Shown piece after piece: positions 13,110 through 21,762 of a DNA stretch of 24,276 nt. The translations under genes were made by a program, and so were the position numbers. Source of the DNA: a virus; IMG/VR virus record IMGVR_UViG_3300011430_000040, positions 1 to 24,276 of that record. One strand, given 5' to 3'. Numbering within the stretch: the stretch's first letter is position 1; each line of letters starts with the position of its first letter. Under the pieces are notes generated by a model that was not told the origin of the DNA, ran no database searches, and saw nothing but the letters and a program-made list of their open reading frames with translations.

Positions 13110-13928
13110 TCAGAACACCGAATTGCCGCCGTAAGGATTCGTTCCAGGAATATACGGGAAACCGCCATAATTGATGACGTTGTTGAACTTCGCAATGCAT
13201 GTCGGTACCGTATGATCACAACCTGGAAAAGCGTTGACCACTTGGCCCGAAACCAACCCTGGAACCGGATGTGTGATGGTGACGTTGGCACCAATGTGCG
13301 TCTTGATGGCTCGCCTCTCTATCACACCGGGAGTAACCTCCCATTCAATGTAGCCGCCCGCAAACCAGTTGTCAGGCAGAGCATCGAAGTCGCCGCTGTT
13401 CAACGTGATACCATCGACAGATGAAAGCGTGACGATTACCAAGAAGGCTGACGAGTTCGCCTTGCACTCCCCACCATAGAGAATGTGCGGACACTGGCGT
13501 TGATAAAGCCGACGCAACCCTGTACGACGCATGCTAGTCAGCACGTTCTCACAGTTTAACTGCGCGGTCGGCCCATCCACCGAGACATTCAGTACTCGGC
13601 CCCTCCACTTGATAATAGCTTCCTGCGCACCATCGTTGAAGTGAACCTCGCGTAATGTGAACAGAACGACGTCGCTTGGCGGAGCTGCGCGAAACAGTCG
13701 TGCAATCACGAAGTCACTGCGGCATGTAAGCGTGATGTCGTTCTTCGGCAGGTCACCAGTTTCCTCAAACTCGCTACGTGAAAGCGGCGTAGCGAGATAC
13801 ATCTTTGTCTGGTACTCGTAGTCCTGCTGCCCGCTGGTGAAATAGCGAATGACTCCGTTGACGGTGAACTCGTAAAGCTCTACCGGGAAGCCTGATTGAT
13901 CGCTGATTTCTTGGAGATCATACGTCAC
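13110..13928 (-). CDS. Minor tail / hub protein, BR0599/DUF2163-like
   Basis: This 272-residue protein carries marks of the BR0599/DUF2163 family found beside the tail tip in siphoviruses and gene transfer agents: CPHILYGGECKAN (Cys146, Cys155), CDHTVPTC (Cys237, Cys244) and the C-terminal GGFPYIPGTNP (255-265). The cysteines may bind a metal or an iron-sulfur cluster, as proposed for GTA hub proteins. It should sit in the baseplate hub between tape measure and tip. The start is GTG 13928, with GAGG eight bases upstream, and it overlaps the previous gene by 11 bases. Confidence 0.85.
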   Translation of the reverse strand: MTYDLQEISDQSGFPVELYEFTVNGVIRYFTSGQQDYEYQTKMYLATPLSRSEFEETGDLPKNDITLTCRSDFVIARLFRAAPPSDVVLFTLREVHFNDGAQEAIIKWRGRVLNVSVDGPTAQLNCENVLTSMRRTGLRRLYQRQCPHILYGGECKANSSAFLVIVTLSSVDGITLNSGDFDALPDNWFAGGYIEWEVTPGVIERRAIKTHIGANVTITHPVPGLVSGQVVNAFPGCDHTVPTCIAKFNNVINYGGFPYIPGTNPYGGNSVF

Positions 13929-15612
13929 TGTTGTAACCTCTGAACACCGTCACTGATTCCGCCACGTGCGGAGCATCCCACGAAATCTCAATGCTATCGC
14001 TATCAAGCCGGGCCAGCGACATCCAACTGACCATTTCAACATCTTCTGGATCCACCGTTACGCCTAGCGCGGTATCAATGGACATGCGCTCGACCGTCGG
14101 ACTGATTGTCTGTGGCGCACTGACTCGGCGATAGAAGATCGTACCATCCTTCAACTTGATACGAATGTCGCGCCTGTGCACGCCACCTTCGGCATACGAT
14201 ACCAGCCCGGCATACTCGAAGTCGACATTCGTAGCAGCACTACCGATGGTGACGACCACAATCAGATCATCCGTGAAGGTCGGTACCCACATTCCTTTGA
14301 ACCTGCCCTTGCGTGCGAACAGGAACTTTCTAAAGTAGTCAACATCAGCACGTGATAGAAGCATCCAGCGATACCCGAAAATTTGATACGGAATAAGAGC
14401 TTCGTCGACAGTTTCAATGAGACCGATCTGACCATCTACATCGACAGCCTTTCGCTCATACCCAACAGACGGATCATCGTTACGCCCGTCCGGTGGATCG
14501 ACCAGCACAGGGTAAGTACGATAAATCACCGATTCCGTAGCAGCAGTGTACGTCGTTCCTTTGTCACACCGGAACGACGCTACGCCGTACCCGTAGTTCC
14601 GGAAGAACGCCGACAACTGGAAGGGCGACTCAAGGCTGGCAAGCCTTGCCGGATAAACCTTTGTGCCCGGTCCCCACTCGTTGACCGTCGGTGTCGTAGT
14701 CGCAACGTCGTTCGCATTGACTGCGGTAATTTCCAGCGCCTCGTGGTTGCTATCGTCATGCGCAATCAGCATGATAAGTTCACCGACAGTGAACGACTTG
14801 GTTGCTGTGCTAACTGGGATGGTAGTCACACCATCTGCCAGTGTCGTCATAAGTCTCGCAACGTCGGGCCATACTGGCAGCGCCCAAAGTCGAGCGCCCC
14901 AGTTGTACAGAGCATTCTCGAAAATGCGGCGCTGCTGACCCTCGATGTCCACCGTGAATTCGAAGAATTGGCGCGGATTTATGCGCAGTTGACGACGCTG
15001 CTCCTTGGCATTGTATGAAATCATCGCATCCGTTTGCCACTCCAAACGCTCACGAATTCCGTTAGCCCAGTTCGGCGTCCATCGCCACGCTATCACCCGC
15101 GTGCCCGTTACGTCCATTTCGTAATCACGATTATCAAAGTCAAACGTAATGACTGCGTCAATCGTTGCCGGTCCATCCGCACTTGCCTGCAAGATGTACG
15201 TAAGTTCCTGCAGCGGCGCGAACACGGTCGGTGGTCCAGCTACAGGACTGACGACTACCAGCCCATCACCGTTCGTAATGATGATATCATTGAGCGTGCG
15301 ATTTACGAAGAACGCGTTGAAGATGTAGAACGGAACCTCTTGTGAACTGACCACCGCGCCCAGATCCAGCTCAGCAAATTGGATATGAATGTGATTATAC
15401 CAGTGCAAGAAGCCGAACATCGGCGACTCGAACCCGGTGTGCGTATTCTCTGGCTCATCAACCGGCTGCGTATCAGTCGACGTTCCAAAGAATGCGGACG
15501 AAATATCATCCGCAAGATTGAGAACTGGCGGTACGTTATTGCCGATCGCAGGGTTGGTGTAGGCCGTGAAGATCGCAAACCCTGTCTCCAGAAAGCCGGT
15601 GATGACGGCCAT
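13918..15612 (-). CDS. Minor tail / virion structural protein
   Basis: This 564-residue beta-rich protein lies between the two paralogous structural proteins and the BR0599-like hub protein, so it is almost certainly part of the distal tail. Recognisable stretches are RRIFENALYNWGARLWALPVW, YFRKFLFARKGRFKGMWVPTF and a C-terminal SWDAPHVAESVTVFRG. I recall similar segments in tail proteins of other siphoviruses but cannot attach a named family. ATG 15612 shares one base with the upstream stop (TAATG), indicating coupled translation. Its length and position are compatible with a distal tail or hub protein. Confidence 0.75.
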   Translation of the reverse strand: MAVITGFLETGFAIFTAYTNPAIGNNVPPVLNLADDISSAFFGTSTDTQPVDEPENTHTGFESPMFGFLHWYNHIHIQFAELDLGAVVSSQEVPFYIFNAFFVNRTLNDIIITNGDGLVVVSPVAGPPTVFAPLQELTYILQASADGPATIDAVITFDFDNRDYEMDVTGTRVIAWRWTPNWANGIRERLEWQTDAMISYNAKEQRRQLRINPRQFFEFTVDIEGQQRRIFENALYNWGARLWALPVWPDVARLMTTLADGVTTIPVSTATKSFTVGELIMLIAHDDSNHEALEITAVNANDVATTTPTVNEWGPGTKVYPARLASLESPFQLSAFFRNYGYGVASFRCDKGTTYTAATESVIYRTYPVLVDPPDGRNDDPSVGYERKAVDVDGQIGLIETVDEALIPYQIFGYRWMLLSRADVDYFRKFLFARKGRFKGMWVPTFTDDLIVVVTIGSAATNVDFEYAGLVSYAEGGVHRRDIRIKLKDGTIFYRRVSAPQTISPTVERMSIDTALGVTVDPEDVEMVSWMSLARLDSDSIEISWDAPHVAESVTVFRGYNSDV

Positions 15613-16526
15613 TACGGAATCCTGAAGGCGTATCCGTAGTACCCGCTACTTTCATCCACCGAAAGGCTACCTTGATTGAAGATGTCAGAACGACGAACCA
15701 ATGGAAAGACTATCCAGTCGTCACCGCCAATAGAGATGATCTCGCCCGGCGTCAAGTTATTCAAGCTAATGGCACGTAGATTCGGGATTCTGCCAATCGG
15801 ACTACGCTGGCTGCTGGCCCTATTCACAAAGTACGTGAGCGGAGCAAGGTGGTTCTGCAAATTCCACAGCTGATACCCGCGATATTGGAAGGGTGAGTGC
15901 AGGCCAGCGCTACGATAGCTTCCTGTCGCACGGTTAGGATTACCGACGTCCGTACTAGCCGACGTAACCATCTGCCAGTTGTTAGTCTTAGCATCGTAAT
16001 CGCACCAGACATGAGCATCGAATTCATTGACGCACTTCGAATCACAAATTGCCTGATGAAGCCCGAAGTCTGGAAGATCTCGGCTCGAAGTCGAAACATC
16101 CCACACAACGCCATCAACGTAGACTCCGCCCGTGTAGGCTCCGTGCTTGACAAGCTCGCCAAACGAGAAGTTGCGGTAATGACCCGCCGTCATCTCCAGA
16201 CTGACATGCAGATACTCCGCACTAGTTTCGTCGCCAGAAAAGAAGTGATAGGCTGTGTATGGCCCGACTCCAATCAGCATCACCAACGTCATGCCGGAGT
16301 TGTTCGTCTGTGCGTCGAACGCAGCAGCCGCGTTGTAAGTAATGGCCCCCCTGAAGAACAACTCGTTGGCATCAGTATTGACGCCCACGACGACGGTGTC
16401 CTTTCGGAATACTCGGCCGACAGTTGCCGGGCTCACCGTCCAGCCATTGGCAACGGCGAACGTCTCGAGCTTGTCGATCAAGTCTTCCGGGTCGTTAGCC
16501 GTACCGGTTTCGTAGTCTAGCGCCAC
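15612..16526 (-). CDS. Virion structural protein, paralogue of the upstream gene (copy B)
   Basis: This 304-residue protein starts MALDYETGTANDPEDLIDKL, matching the GTATDHEDLYNDL start of the protein coded just before it. Both also share a tyrosine- and tryptophan-rich middle and a C-terminus with GGDDW(I/L)IV-type sequence followed by F/Y-x-YA(F/I)R. The two are therefore tandem paralogues with the same fold. Position after the tape measure points to a tail or tail-tip structural role. The start is GTG 16526, with AGGAGAG upstream. Its stop overlaps the next gene's ATG by one base. No function can be given beyond structural. Confidence 0.75.
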   Translation of the reverse strand: MALDYETGTANDPEDLIDKLETFAVANGWTVSPATVGRVFRKDTVVVGVNTDANELFFRGAITYNAAAAFDAQTNNSGMTLVMLIGVGPYTAYHFFSGDETSAEYLHVSLEMTAGHYRNFSFGELVKHGAYTGGVYVDGVVWDVSTSSRDLPDFGLHQAICDSKCVNEFDAHVWCDYDAKTNNWQMVTSASTDVGNPNRATGSYRSAGLHSPFQYRGYQLWNLQNHLAPLTYFVNRASSQRSPIGRIPNLRAISLNNLTPGEIISIGGDDWIVFPLVRRSDIFNQGSLSVDESSGYYGYAFRIP

Positions 16527-16536
16527 TGCACTCTCC

Positions 16537-17481
16537 TCAGGTCAATCGGATGGCCGCGTAATGAAAGCGCGACGTACGGAAGATGTTCTGTACGATCAGA
16601 TAATCATCGCCACCGAAGTCGATGGTATCCTCGCTCGCTGCACCAAAGCCCGGTACTGCAAAGGCTCCGTCAAGTTCACCGTAGAAATCGAATGACGGAT
16701 CCTCGCCCATCAGTATTAGCGGAAACATTGTCAACGAACCATCAACGTTGTCTCGCATCTCACGCCAGCGAGCAAACGTTTCAGTCGTGATTCCTTCCGG
16801 TATAAAGAACGAGGCATTATACGGCCACATGTAGTTTGAAGTGGACTCTGGTGTCTCGCTTCCGCTATTGTTGAAGAAGTTCGCGACGTATCGCCATACG
16901 CCAGCCGGATCCAAGAACTGCGATGCGTAGTTGATATTCGGTACCGAGCCACTCTGCAACCGACCCGGGTCATAAAAGTTCCGAATGTCGGGCGTCGTTT
17001 CAGACCACCGGGTATTGGCGATCTGCGGTGACGAACGATAGTACGGCTGCGGCCACTGGCCGGGAGTTCCATATGGCAACATCTTACCAAGATACGACGC
17101 CGTGTAGACCGTCGACACTTTCGTAACGATGATCACACGCTGCCCGTTGGCAATGAACCAATATGGGATCGAAGTATCCCACAACGGATGATACCCGATA
17201 GTCGACATTCCGGGCTGTGTCTGGAAATCCACTAGCGCACTGTATGCACGGAACATCCATGCAGACAAAGCGAAGGAGTCCGTGCCCGCATTCTCTACGA
17301 ACCCGAAGCCGACATGAATCTCTTCCGTAGTAGTGAGTCCGGGCGCTACGAAGATGGAGCGTGTCGCATCATCGTCAAGAAGCGTCCAGTCTGGGCCTGT
17401 CGGCCCGGCCGTCTGAAGCCATGCCACAAGATCATTGTAGAGATCTTCGTGGTCAGTCGCTGTACCGATTAGAACTGGCAT
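16537..17481 (-). CDS. Virion structural protein, paralogue of the downstream gene (copy A)
   Basis: This 314-residue protein begins MPVLIGTATDHEDLYNDLVAW and ends IDFGGDDYLIVQNIF then FHYAAIRLT, both mirrored in the next protein. The middle is rich in aromatic residues, with PYWFIANGQRVIIVTK and an NYMWPYN segment, as in many tail surface proteins. It is the first gene after the tape measure, the usual place for distal tail proteins. ATG 17481 has GAGGG four bases upstream. Gene duplication followed by divergence is the simplest account of the pair. Confidence 0.75.
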   Translation of the reverse strand: MPVLIGTATDHEDLYNDLVAWLQTAGPTGPDWTLLDDDATRSIFVAPGLTTTEEIHVGFGFVENAGTDSFALSAWMFRAYSALVDFQTQPGMSTIGYHPLWDTSIPYWFIANGQRVIIVTKVSTVYTASYLGKMLPYGTPGQWPQPYYRSSPQIANTRWSETTPDIRNFYDPGRLQSGSVPNINYASQFLDPAGVWRYVANFFNNSGSETPESTSNYMWPYNASFFIPEGITTETFARWREMRDNVDGSLTMFPLILMGEDPSFDFYGELDGAFAVPGFGAASEDTIDFGGDDYLIVQNIFRTSRFHYAAIRLT

Positions 17482-17488
17482 GTTGCCC

Positions 17489-19804
17489 TCATGGTGCGAT
17501 TAGCCTACGTATTCCCTGCGCATTGCGCTGGATAACATTCATGATCGACTTCTCGCCGCTCGGTGAACCGATGGCGCTCGTAACTAATTGCGGATCCAGA
17601 ACGTTGATAATACGAACTCCACCACCTGACGGTGACGTACTGCCGTTCTGTCCTCCAGCATTCAGCCCGCCCTCGGCGAATCGCGGATACCCAGTCTTAA
17701 ACTGGCGAACTCTTGGTGTGAAGAACCCATCGTTCATCGCTTCCAAGAATTCTTTGGCGCCCGGCTGGCGTACAACTGATTGACGCACGACAAACTCGCC
17801 CTTGCTTAACCACGCCAGATTACTGTCGCTCGTACCGGTCCCTTGCCCGCCAACCTCGCCACCTTCGGCGAAGCCTGTACCGCCAGCCGCACCACCACCG
17901 AACGCGCGCAGGAGCGCGAGCGTCGCCTGCTTAGCAATGATCTCTGCAGCTAGGTCCGCAATCGCCTGCGCGATACTGCGGAATACTCCCTTAATCACAT
18001 CGCCAGCATCCTCGAACTTGTCGAGATTCTTCAGCACACTACTGATACCCTGCTCGATACCTTCCACAGCGGCCTGACGAAACTGAATAGATGCGTCGGT
18101 GGCTGCTTTCTGTGTTGCCTGAAGTTGCTCGATAGCGAGTGTGTACTGCTCAACACCAGCGACAGCCTCCGTTCCAATAGCCGTAGCTGCCTTTTGCAAT
18201 TCGACATTGATTGCCTGTAACTGAGGAATGCGCTGCGCTTCAAGCGCCAAAATCTGCTGCTCAGCTTGGAACTGTGCAATGACGCCAGCCTGCGCATTAA
18301 TGTTGATACGCTCGCGCGCGTCATCAAGCGCTTGCATGGCTTGATCAAACTGCGTCTTCAATTCTTCCAGGTTAAACGAAGCTCGCGATGACGTAGTAAA
18401 CCTGTCGATTATTCGTTGCCGATCAGCATCGGCTGCCTGCACAACTTCCAGCAGCTTCGCAATCTCAGCGGTATCCTTGGCCAGATTGCGCTCGAAGGCT
18501 TCTTGCCGCTTACCCTCCGTATCCGCAAGCTGCGTCTCGATGTCGAACAATCTTTGAGCTGCGGACTCACGCTGGTCTGCCAACTTCTTCTCTTCGGCTG
18601 CTTGCTTGGCACGCTCACGCTCAAGCTCAGACTCACGCTTCTTGCGCGCGGCTAGCTCCTCGCCAGACTCCACATCCTCTGGTGCTCCACCACGAACAAT
18701 CGGCTTTATGTCTAGCTCGATCTCCTTCTTATTCGCTTCCTGCACTAGTTTGTCGAATTCACCGAATGCCTCTTCGAACCCTGCCTTCAGTATGTCCCCT
18801 GTCTCACCGAACGCATCAATCAGAATGCTTCCAGCTCGTCTAAAGTCTCTCTGCAGGACTGCCTGTATCGCTGCAATGTTCGCAGCCAGCCCTCGGCCAA
18901 TTACCTGTAGGACCGTACTGATGACGGTCTCGGCAATCTTGAATAGTTGAATGACGACACGAAGAACGCGTCCTACCTCTTGGCCGAACGTCTTCATTGC
19001 GTCAACGCCTTCCCCCTCTGTCGCTTCCTTGAACCCGTCCATCGCCCCCTTGACGGACGGTAGCAGTCCGCTGATAAACTGGAGGGCCAGCCCGCGTACC
19101 TGATTCCTTATCTCGGTAAAGCTGTCGTTGACATTCTCAGCCAGCAGTGCGGCTTCCTGCGTGACGATGAGACCCATGCGCTCGGCCTTCTCGCGCACGG
19201 CATCGAAGCCTTCGGTCCCTAGCTGATTCAGCAGTGGGATGAGTTGCGCGCCAGCCTTACCGAAGATATCGTAGGCGAGTTTGGTCTTCTGTGCTCCGTC
19301 CCTGATCTTGCTCAACCGATCAGCGATGATGGCGAATTGTTGCCCTGTGTCCTTTCCAGCGAAGTCCTCTTTGGCCAACCCGAGCGCAGCAAAGGATCGC
19401 TCTAGTTCTTTGTTGCCCTCAGCGAGCTTACCTGTATTGACGGCCAGCTTGATAAGTCCTTTGTCAAGCTGATCTACCTCGACATCTGCTGTGCTGGCCG
19501 CTACTCGCAGAACAGACAAGCTCTCAGTGCCAGCGCCCGTCTTCTGTGCGGCCTTACCTATGGCGTCGGCGTAGTCAACCGCTTCTTTCGTCAACCTGAT
19601 AAAGCTGAGACCGCCAACAGCGGCGGTCACCTTGGAAATCAGTCCGCGAACTCCACCAAAGGATGCAGTCAGGCTTGCGAATGCGTTCTTACTGCGCAGT
19701 CCTTGCTTCGTGGCTTCGTCACCAATCTTCTTGAGCGCGTCGGTTACCTCCTTAATGCCTTCGGCGGTTAGACGAACTCGTACGTCTGGTTTACCGTTCG
19801 CCAT
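17489..19804 (-). CDS. Tail tape measure protein
   Basis: At 771 residues this is the longest late protein except the tip. It has a tape-measure N-terminus (AIGKAAQKTGAGTESL and YDIFGKAGAQLIPLLNQLG at 179-195), a hydrophobic helical section (about 280-320), a long charged coiled-coil stretch (about 375-560) and a Gly-rich C-terminus with FAEGGEV, WLSKGEFVVRQS and RFAEGG repeats. Tape measure length sets siphovirus tail length, and by the usual ratio this would give a tail of roughly 115 nm. It follows the frameshifted chaperone genes, and its ATG overlaps the end of the T region by 14 bases. AAGGAAGGG precedes the start. Confidence 0.93.
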   Translation of the reverse strand: MANGKPDVRVRLTAEGIKEVTDALKKIGDEATKQGLRSKNAFASLTASFGGVRGLISKVTAAVGGLSFIRLTKEAVDYADAIGKAAQKTGAGTESLSVLRVAASTADVEVDQLDKGLIKLAVNTGKLAEGNKELERSFAALGLAKEDFAGKDTGQQFAIIADRLSKIRDGAQKTKLAYDIFGKAGAQLIPLLNQLGTEGFDAVREKAERMGLIVTQEAALLAENVNDSFTEIRNQVRGLALQFISGLLPSVKGAMDGFKEATEGEGVDAMKTFGQEVGRVLRVVIQLFKIAETVISTVLQVIGRGLAANIAAIQAVLQRDFRRAGSILIDAFGETGDILKAGFEEAFGEFDKLVQEANKKEIELDIKPIVRGGAPEDVESGEELAARKKRESELERERAKQAAEEKKLADQRESAAQRLFDIETQLADTEGKRQEAFERNLAKDTAEIAKLLEVVQAADADRQRIIDRFTTSSRASFNLEELKTQFDQAMQALDDARERININAQAGVIAQFQAEQQILALEAQRIPQLQAINVELQKAATAIGTEAVAGVEQYTLAIEQLQATQKAATDASIQFRQAAVEGIEQGISSVLKNLDKFEDAGDVIKGVFRSIAQAIADLAAEIIAKQATLALLRAFGGGAAGGTGFAEGGEVGGQGTGTSDSNLAWLSKGEFVVRQSVVRQPGAKEFLEAMNDGFFTPRVRQFKTGYPRFAEGGLNAGGQNGSTSPSGGGVRIINVLDPQLVTSAIGSPSGEKSIMNVIQRNAQGIRRLIAP

Positions 19805-20138
19805 CTTTCCCTTCCTTCAATATGCGAGGAATTGCGGGAGGCTTTCCGGGCTTCTTCTTGTGAGGAGCCAACGTCGCCCAGAGCATAAGCCTCTGGTTGT
19901 AAGAGCGTGCCGCGTCCTCACGGATGAGGTGAAGATAGCGTAACAGAGCTTCGCGTAACGGCCAACACAAAACCTCCTGCGCTGCTCTGTAGTCATAGTC
20001 TGCGACGACCCTGACAAGATGATTCCAATCCGCGTAATCTAGTGCGCCACGTTCTGGCTTGAAGACTGTGCCGGGTCGTCCCTTCCCTGTTGGCCGGAAG
20101 AGCTCAGGGAAGTCCTCAAAGATACGACCCCTTGTTCG
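19791..20138 (-). CDS. Tail assembly chaperone T region, made as a G-T fusion by -1 frameshift
   Basis: After the TTTTTTC heptamer the -1 frame stays open for 115 residues to a TAA at 19793-19791. It reads RTRGRIFEDFPEL, then YADWNHLVRVVADYDYRAAQ, then LREALLRYLHLIREDAARSY, and ends in a Lys/Pro-rich tail. This is protein-like sequence with no usable start codon of its own near the beginning. Fused to the first 119 residues of G it gives a 234-residue G-T protein, as in lambda, where both forms act as chaperones on the tape measure. Its end overlaps the tape measure start by 14 bases. Confidence 0.85.
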   Translation of the reverse strand, partial: RTRGRIFEDFPELFRPTGKGRPGTVFKPERGALDYADWNHLVRVVADYDYRAAQEVLCWPLREALLRYLHLIREDAARSYNQRLMLWATLAPHKKKPGKPPAIPRILKEGKDGER

Positions 20139-20494
20139 AAAAAATCCATCACCAGACGCACAGCAAATGCAAACACTGTGCTCTTATCCTCCTTGTCAGT
20201 TAGCCCCTCAAGAAACTGGGCGAGCTGCTCCGACGATTCGGGTGACCAGTCAAGGTCCGTCCTTTCAGCGTCGATGAAGCAGCTCGCCAGTACCGGGATC
20301 AGCGCTTGCGACTGAATGAGCTGATTGAGAAGCCTGTTGGCAAACTCTTCGGCACTTTCTTCCGCGTGCTTGATGATCTCGCTGATGCCAGACTTCCGAA
20401 TCTGATTCATCAAATGGAGATCGTGCCTCACTGTTGAAGTGAGGACCTGACGTAGCTTTCGCCCGCCAACAGTAATCTCAATCGCTTTCGTCAT
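20039..20494 (-). CDS. Tail assembly chaperone G
   Basis: This 151-residue protein lies between tail tube and tape measure, the fixed place of the G chaperone. It is mostly helical after a short beta start (MTKAIEITVGGRKLRQVL), with an acidic centre (EESAEEFANRL, DAERTDLDW) and the RLVMDFFEQG segment that carries the slippery site at Phe118-Phe119. The residues after that are Ser/Gln-rich, as expected for a tail used only in the unshifted form. ATG 20494 is one base after the stop of the tail tube gene and has no strong Shine-Dalgarno, so it probably depends on coupled translation. Confidence 0.85.
   Translation of the reverse strand: MTKAIEITVGGRKLRQVLTSTVRHDLHLMNQIRKSGISEIIKHAEESAEEFANRLLNQLIQSQALIPVLASCFIDAERTDLDWSPESSEQLAQFLEGLTDKEDKSTVFAFAVRLVMDFFEQGVVSLRTSLSSSGQQGRDDPAQSSSQNVAH
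20138..20144 (-). promoter_or_regulatory. -1 programmed frameshift slippery heptamer TTTTTTC
   Basis: On the minus strand T-TTT-TTC lies in the right register for X-XXY-YYZ slippage: zero-frame codons GAT TTT TTC become TTT TTT in the -1 frame. The -1 frame is then open to 19791. A perfect 8-base-pair stem, CTTCCCTG (20112-20105) with CAGGGAAG (20089-20082), follows about 25 bases downstream, farther than a typical stimulatory structure. Confidence 0.8.
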
Positions 20495-20495
20495 G

Positions 20496-21290
20496 TCACA
20501 CCGCCAGTGGGTCGTACCGCTCGAGAACGTAGTTCGGCGTTGTCGGGTGGTTCACGCCATCGCTCTGTACAGCCATGCGCAGGCTGAAGTTGCCGAAGTC
20601 GTCACCAATAAACCCAAGTTCGCCGTCCGGGTTAATGGACACACGCCACGCACGCAGCCTGTAGTTCGGGCCACTAGCGTTGTCCGATTCGAAGTGCAGG
20701 AAGGCCTCGATCAGCGACTCATTGCCACCGTCAATCGTCTGAATCGTGGTGACCGTCGCTCGCGTGAAGTCGACCAGAAGATCTCCGGTGCCATCTGGTA
20801 TGGTTCCACCCGGAACAATGTACAGCAGCCCACGGATCAGATCCGCTGTATAGTCTGTCCCGAGCGTGTAGGTCGTTCCGGCTGGATCTGTCGTTACCAC
20901 GAGCGCGGCAATATTTCGACTACCGAGATCATAGTAACGGCCATGTTGAACATTGGCGATTGCCATGTCCGTCACGGCTACCGCCGACTGCGTTGCTTCG
21001 GCAACGTTGCCCATCATTGCCAGTGCGAGATTCTCCATCTCGAATTCGTCAAATACGCCCACAACCTCAATCGTGCGACGCGAAACTACGCGCTTGAGAA
21101 GCGGGGCCGATTCTTCCACGGCACTGAACTTTTCACGAACCTCGTCCGTGGTAGAAAGCCTGAGCTCTGTCACGTTACCGACAAAGCGCAAACTGCCTGA
21201 CGGTGCGTTATTCACGTACCGATCAAGCATCAGGGCTCCTCTCCCCAATACGAGATTGTCGCCGTTTGCAGCAAAAATTACCTGACTCAC
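20496..21290 (-). CDS. Major tail tube protein
   Basis: This 264-residue beta-rich protein begins GTG-Ser-Gln-Val with GGAGGA before it. It contains tube-type features: GSLRFVGNVTELRLSTTDE early on, a central segment with GTDYTADLIRGLLYIVPGG, and a C-terminal part with YRLRAWRVSINPDGELGFIG. Position between the tail terminator and the chaperone genes is the standard one for the tail tube subunit, which polymerises around the tape measure. It is long enough to include an inserted loop or Ig-like region at about 110-190, but I cannot be sure of a separate domain. Confidence 0.85.
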   Translation of the reverse strand: MSQVIFAANGDNLVLGRGALMLDRYVNNAPSGSLRFVGNVTELRLSTTDEVREKFSAVEESAPLLKRVVSRRTIEVVGVFDEFEMENLALAMMGNVAEATQSAVAVTDMAIANVQHGRYYDLGSRNIAALVVTTDPAGTTYTLGTDYTADLIRGLLYIVPGGTIPDGTGDLLVDFTRATVTTIQTIDGGNESLIEAFLHFESDNASGPNYRLRAWRVSINPDGELGFIGDDFGNFSLRMAVQSDGVNHPTTPNYVLERYDPLAV

Positions 21291-21302
21291 TTTGTCTCCT
21301 CC

Positions 21303-21755
21303 TTACGACATAGCCTCTTGATTCGTGGCTCGTGTCGTGTATGGAATTTCAAGTTCAACGGTTACGGCCATGTGAGGGTTCTCGCGCGCAGCTACGCGCC
21401 ACCTTATCGCTTGCTCTAAAGCCTCGTGGCTAAGCTCCACCAAACTGCCATCAACAATTCGTTTGTTGTTCAGCCTCGCTGTGATCCAGATAAGTGCTGG
21501 GTCCAACGACTTATCCGGCTCTGGCTCGGCTGTACGCAGTTCTATAACCAGCGTCAAGGTTCGTTTCGTCAACGGACTAACACGGTTCGATGCAGGCTCG
21601 ACCATCTCCACCGAGTGATATACCATGGCAGTAGGTAGCGACTCCAAATTGATAGCTATCGTCTTCAACCTTTCGAACTCCGGTACGGCTGCGGGCCGAC
21701 CAGTGTTCAGCGTTACTACGATAGCATCTACAATCTGATCACGAATACTACTCAT
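21303..21755 (-). CDS. Tail terminator / tail completion protein
   Basis: This 150-residue protein starts MSSIRDQIVDAIVVTLNTG and continues with a long beta-meander: LPTAMVYHSVEMVEP, RTLTLVIELRTAEP, a helix-turn with LDPALIWITARL and a final VTVELEIPYTTR strand. This matches tail terminator (gpU-like) proteins that cap the tube at the head end. I use ATG 21755, because an in-frame start at 21824 would run back over the head-tail joining gene. The binding site is weak (GAGAG). Its neighbours are the head-tail joining protein upstream and the tail tube downstream. Confidence 0.75.
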   Translation of the reverse strand: MSSIRDQIVDAIVVTLNTGRPAAVPEFERLKTIAINLESLPTAMVYHSVEMVEPASNRVSPLTKRTLTLVIELRTAEPEPDKSLDPALIWITARLNNKRIVDGSLVELSHEALEQAIRWRVAARENPHMAVTVELEIPYTTRATNQEAMS

Positions 21756-21762
21756 GGTTCTC

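Noticed and set aside
15897-16520. A 207-codon plus-strand frame opposite the structural paralogue
   Set aside because: Antisense to a coupled late gene whose paralogue is next to it; nothing recognisable in the antisense product.
19817-20017. A 66-codon minus-strand ORF with an ATG before the tape measure gene
   Set aside because: It is in the wrong frame. The -1 frame after the slippery site covers the same bases and reads as the T region of the tail chaperone.
20493-21200. A 235-codon plus-strand frame opposite the tail tube gene
   Set aside because: It is antisense to a typical tail tube gene in a continuous late operon and shows no domain.
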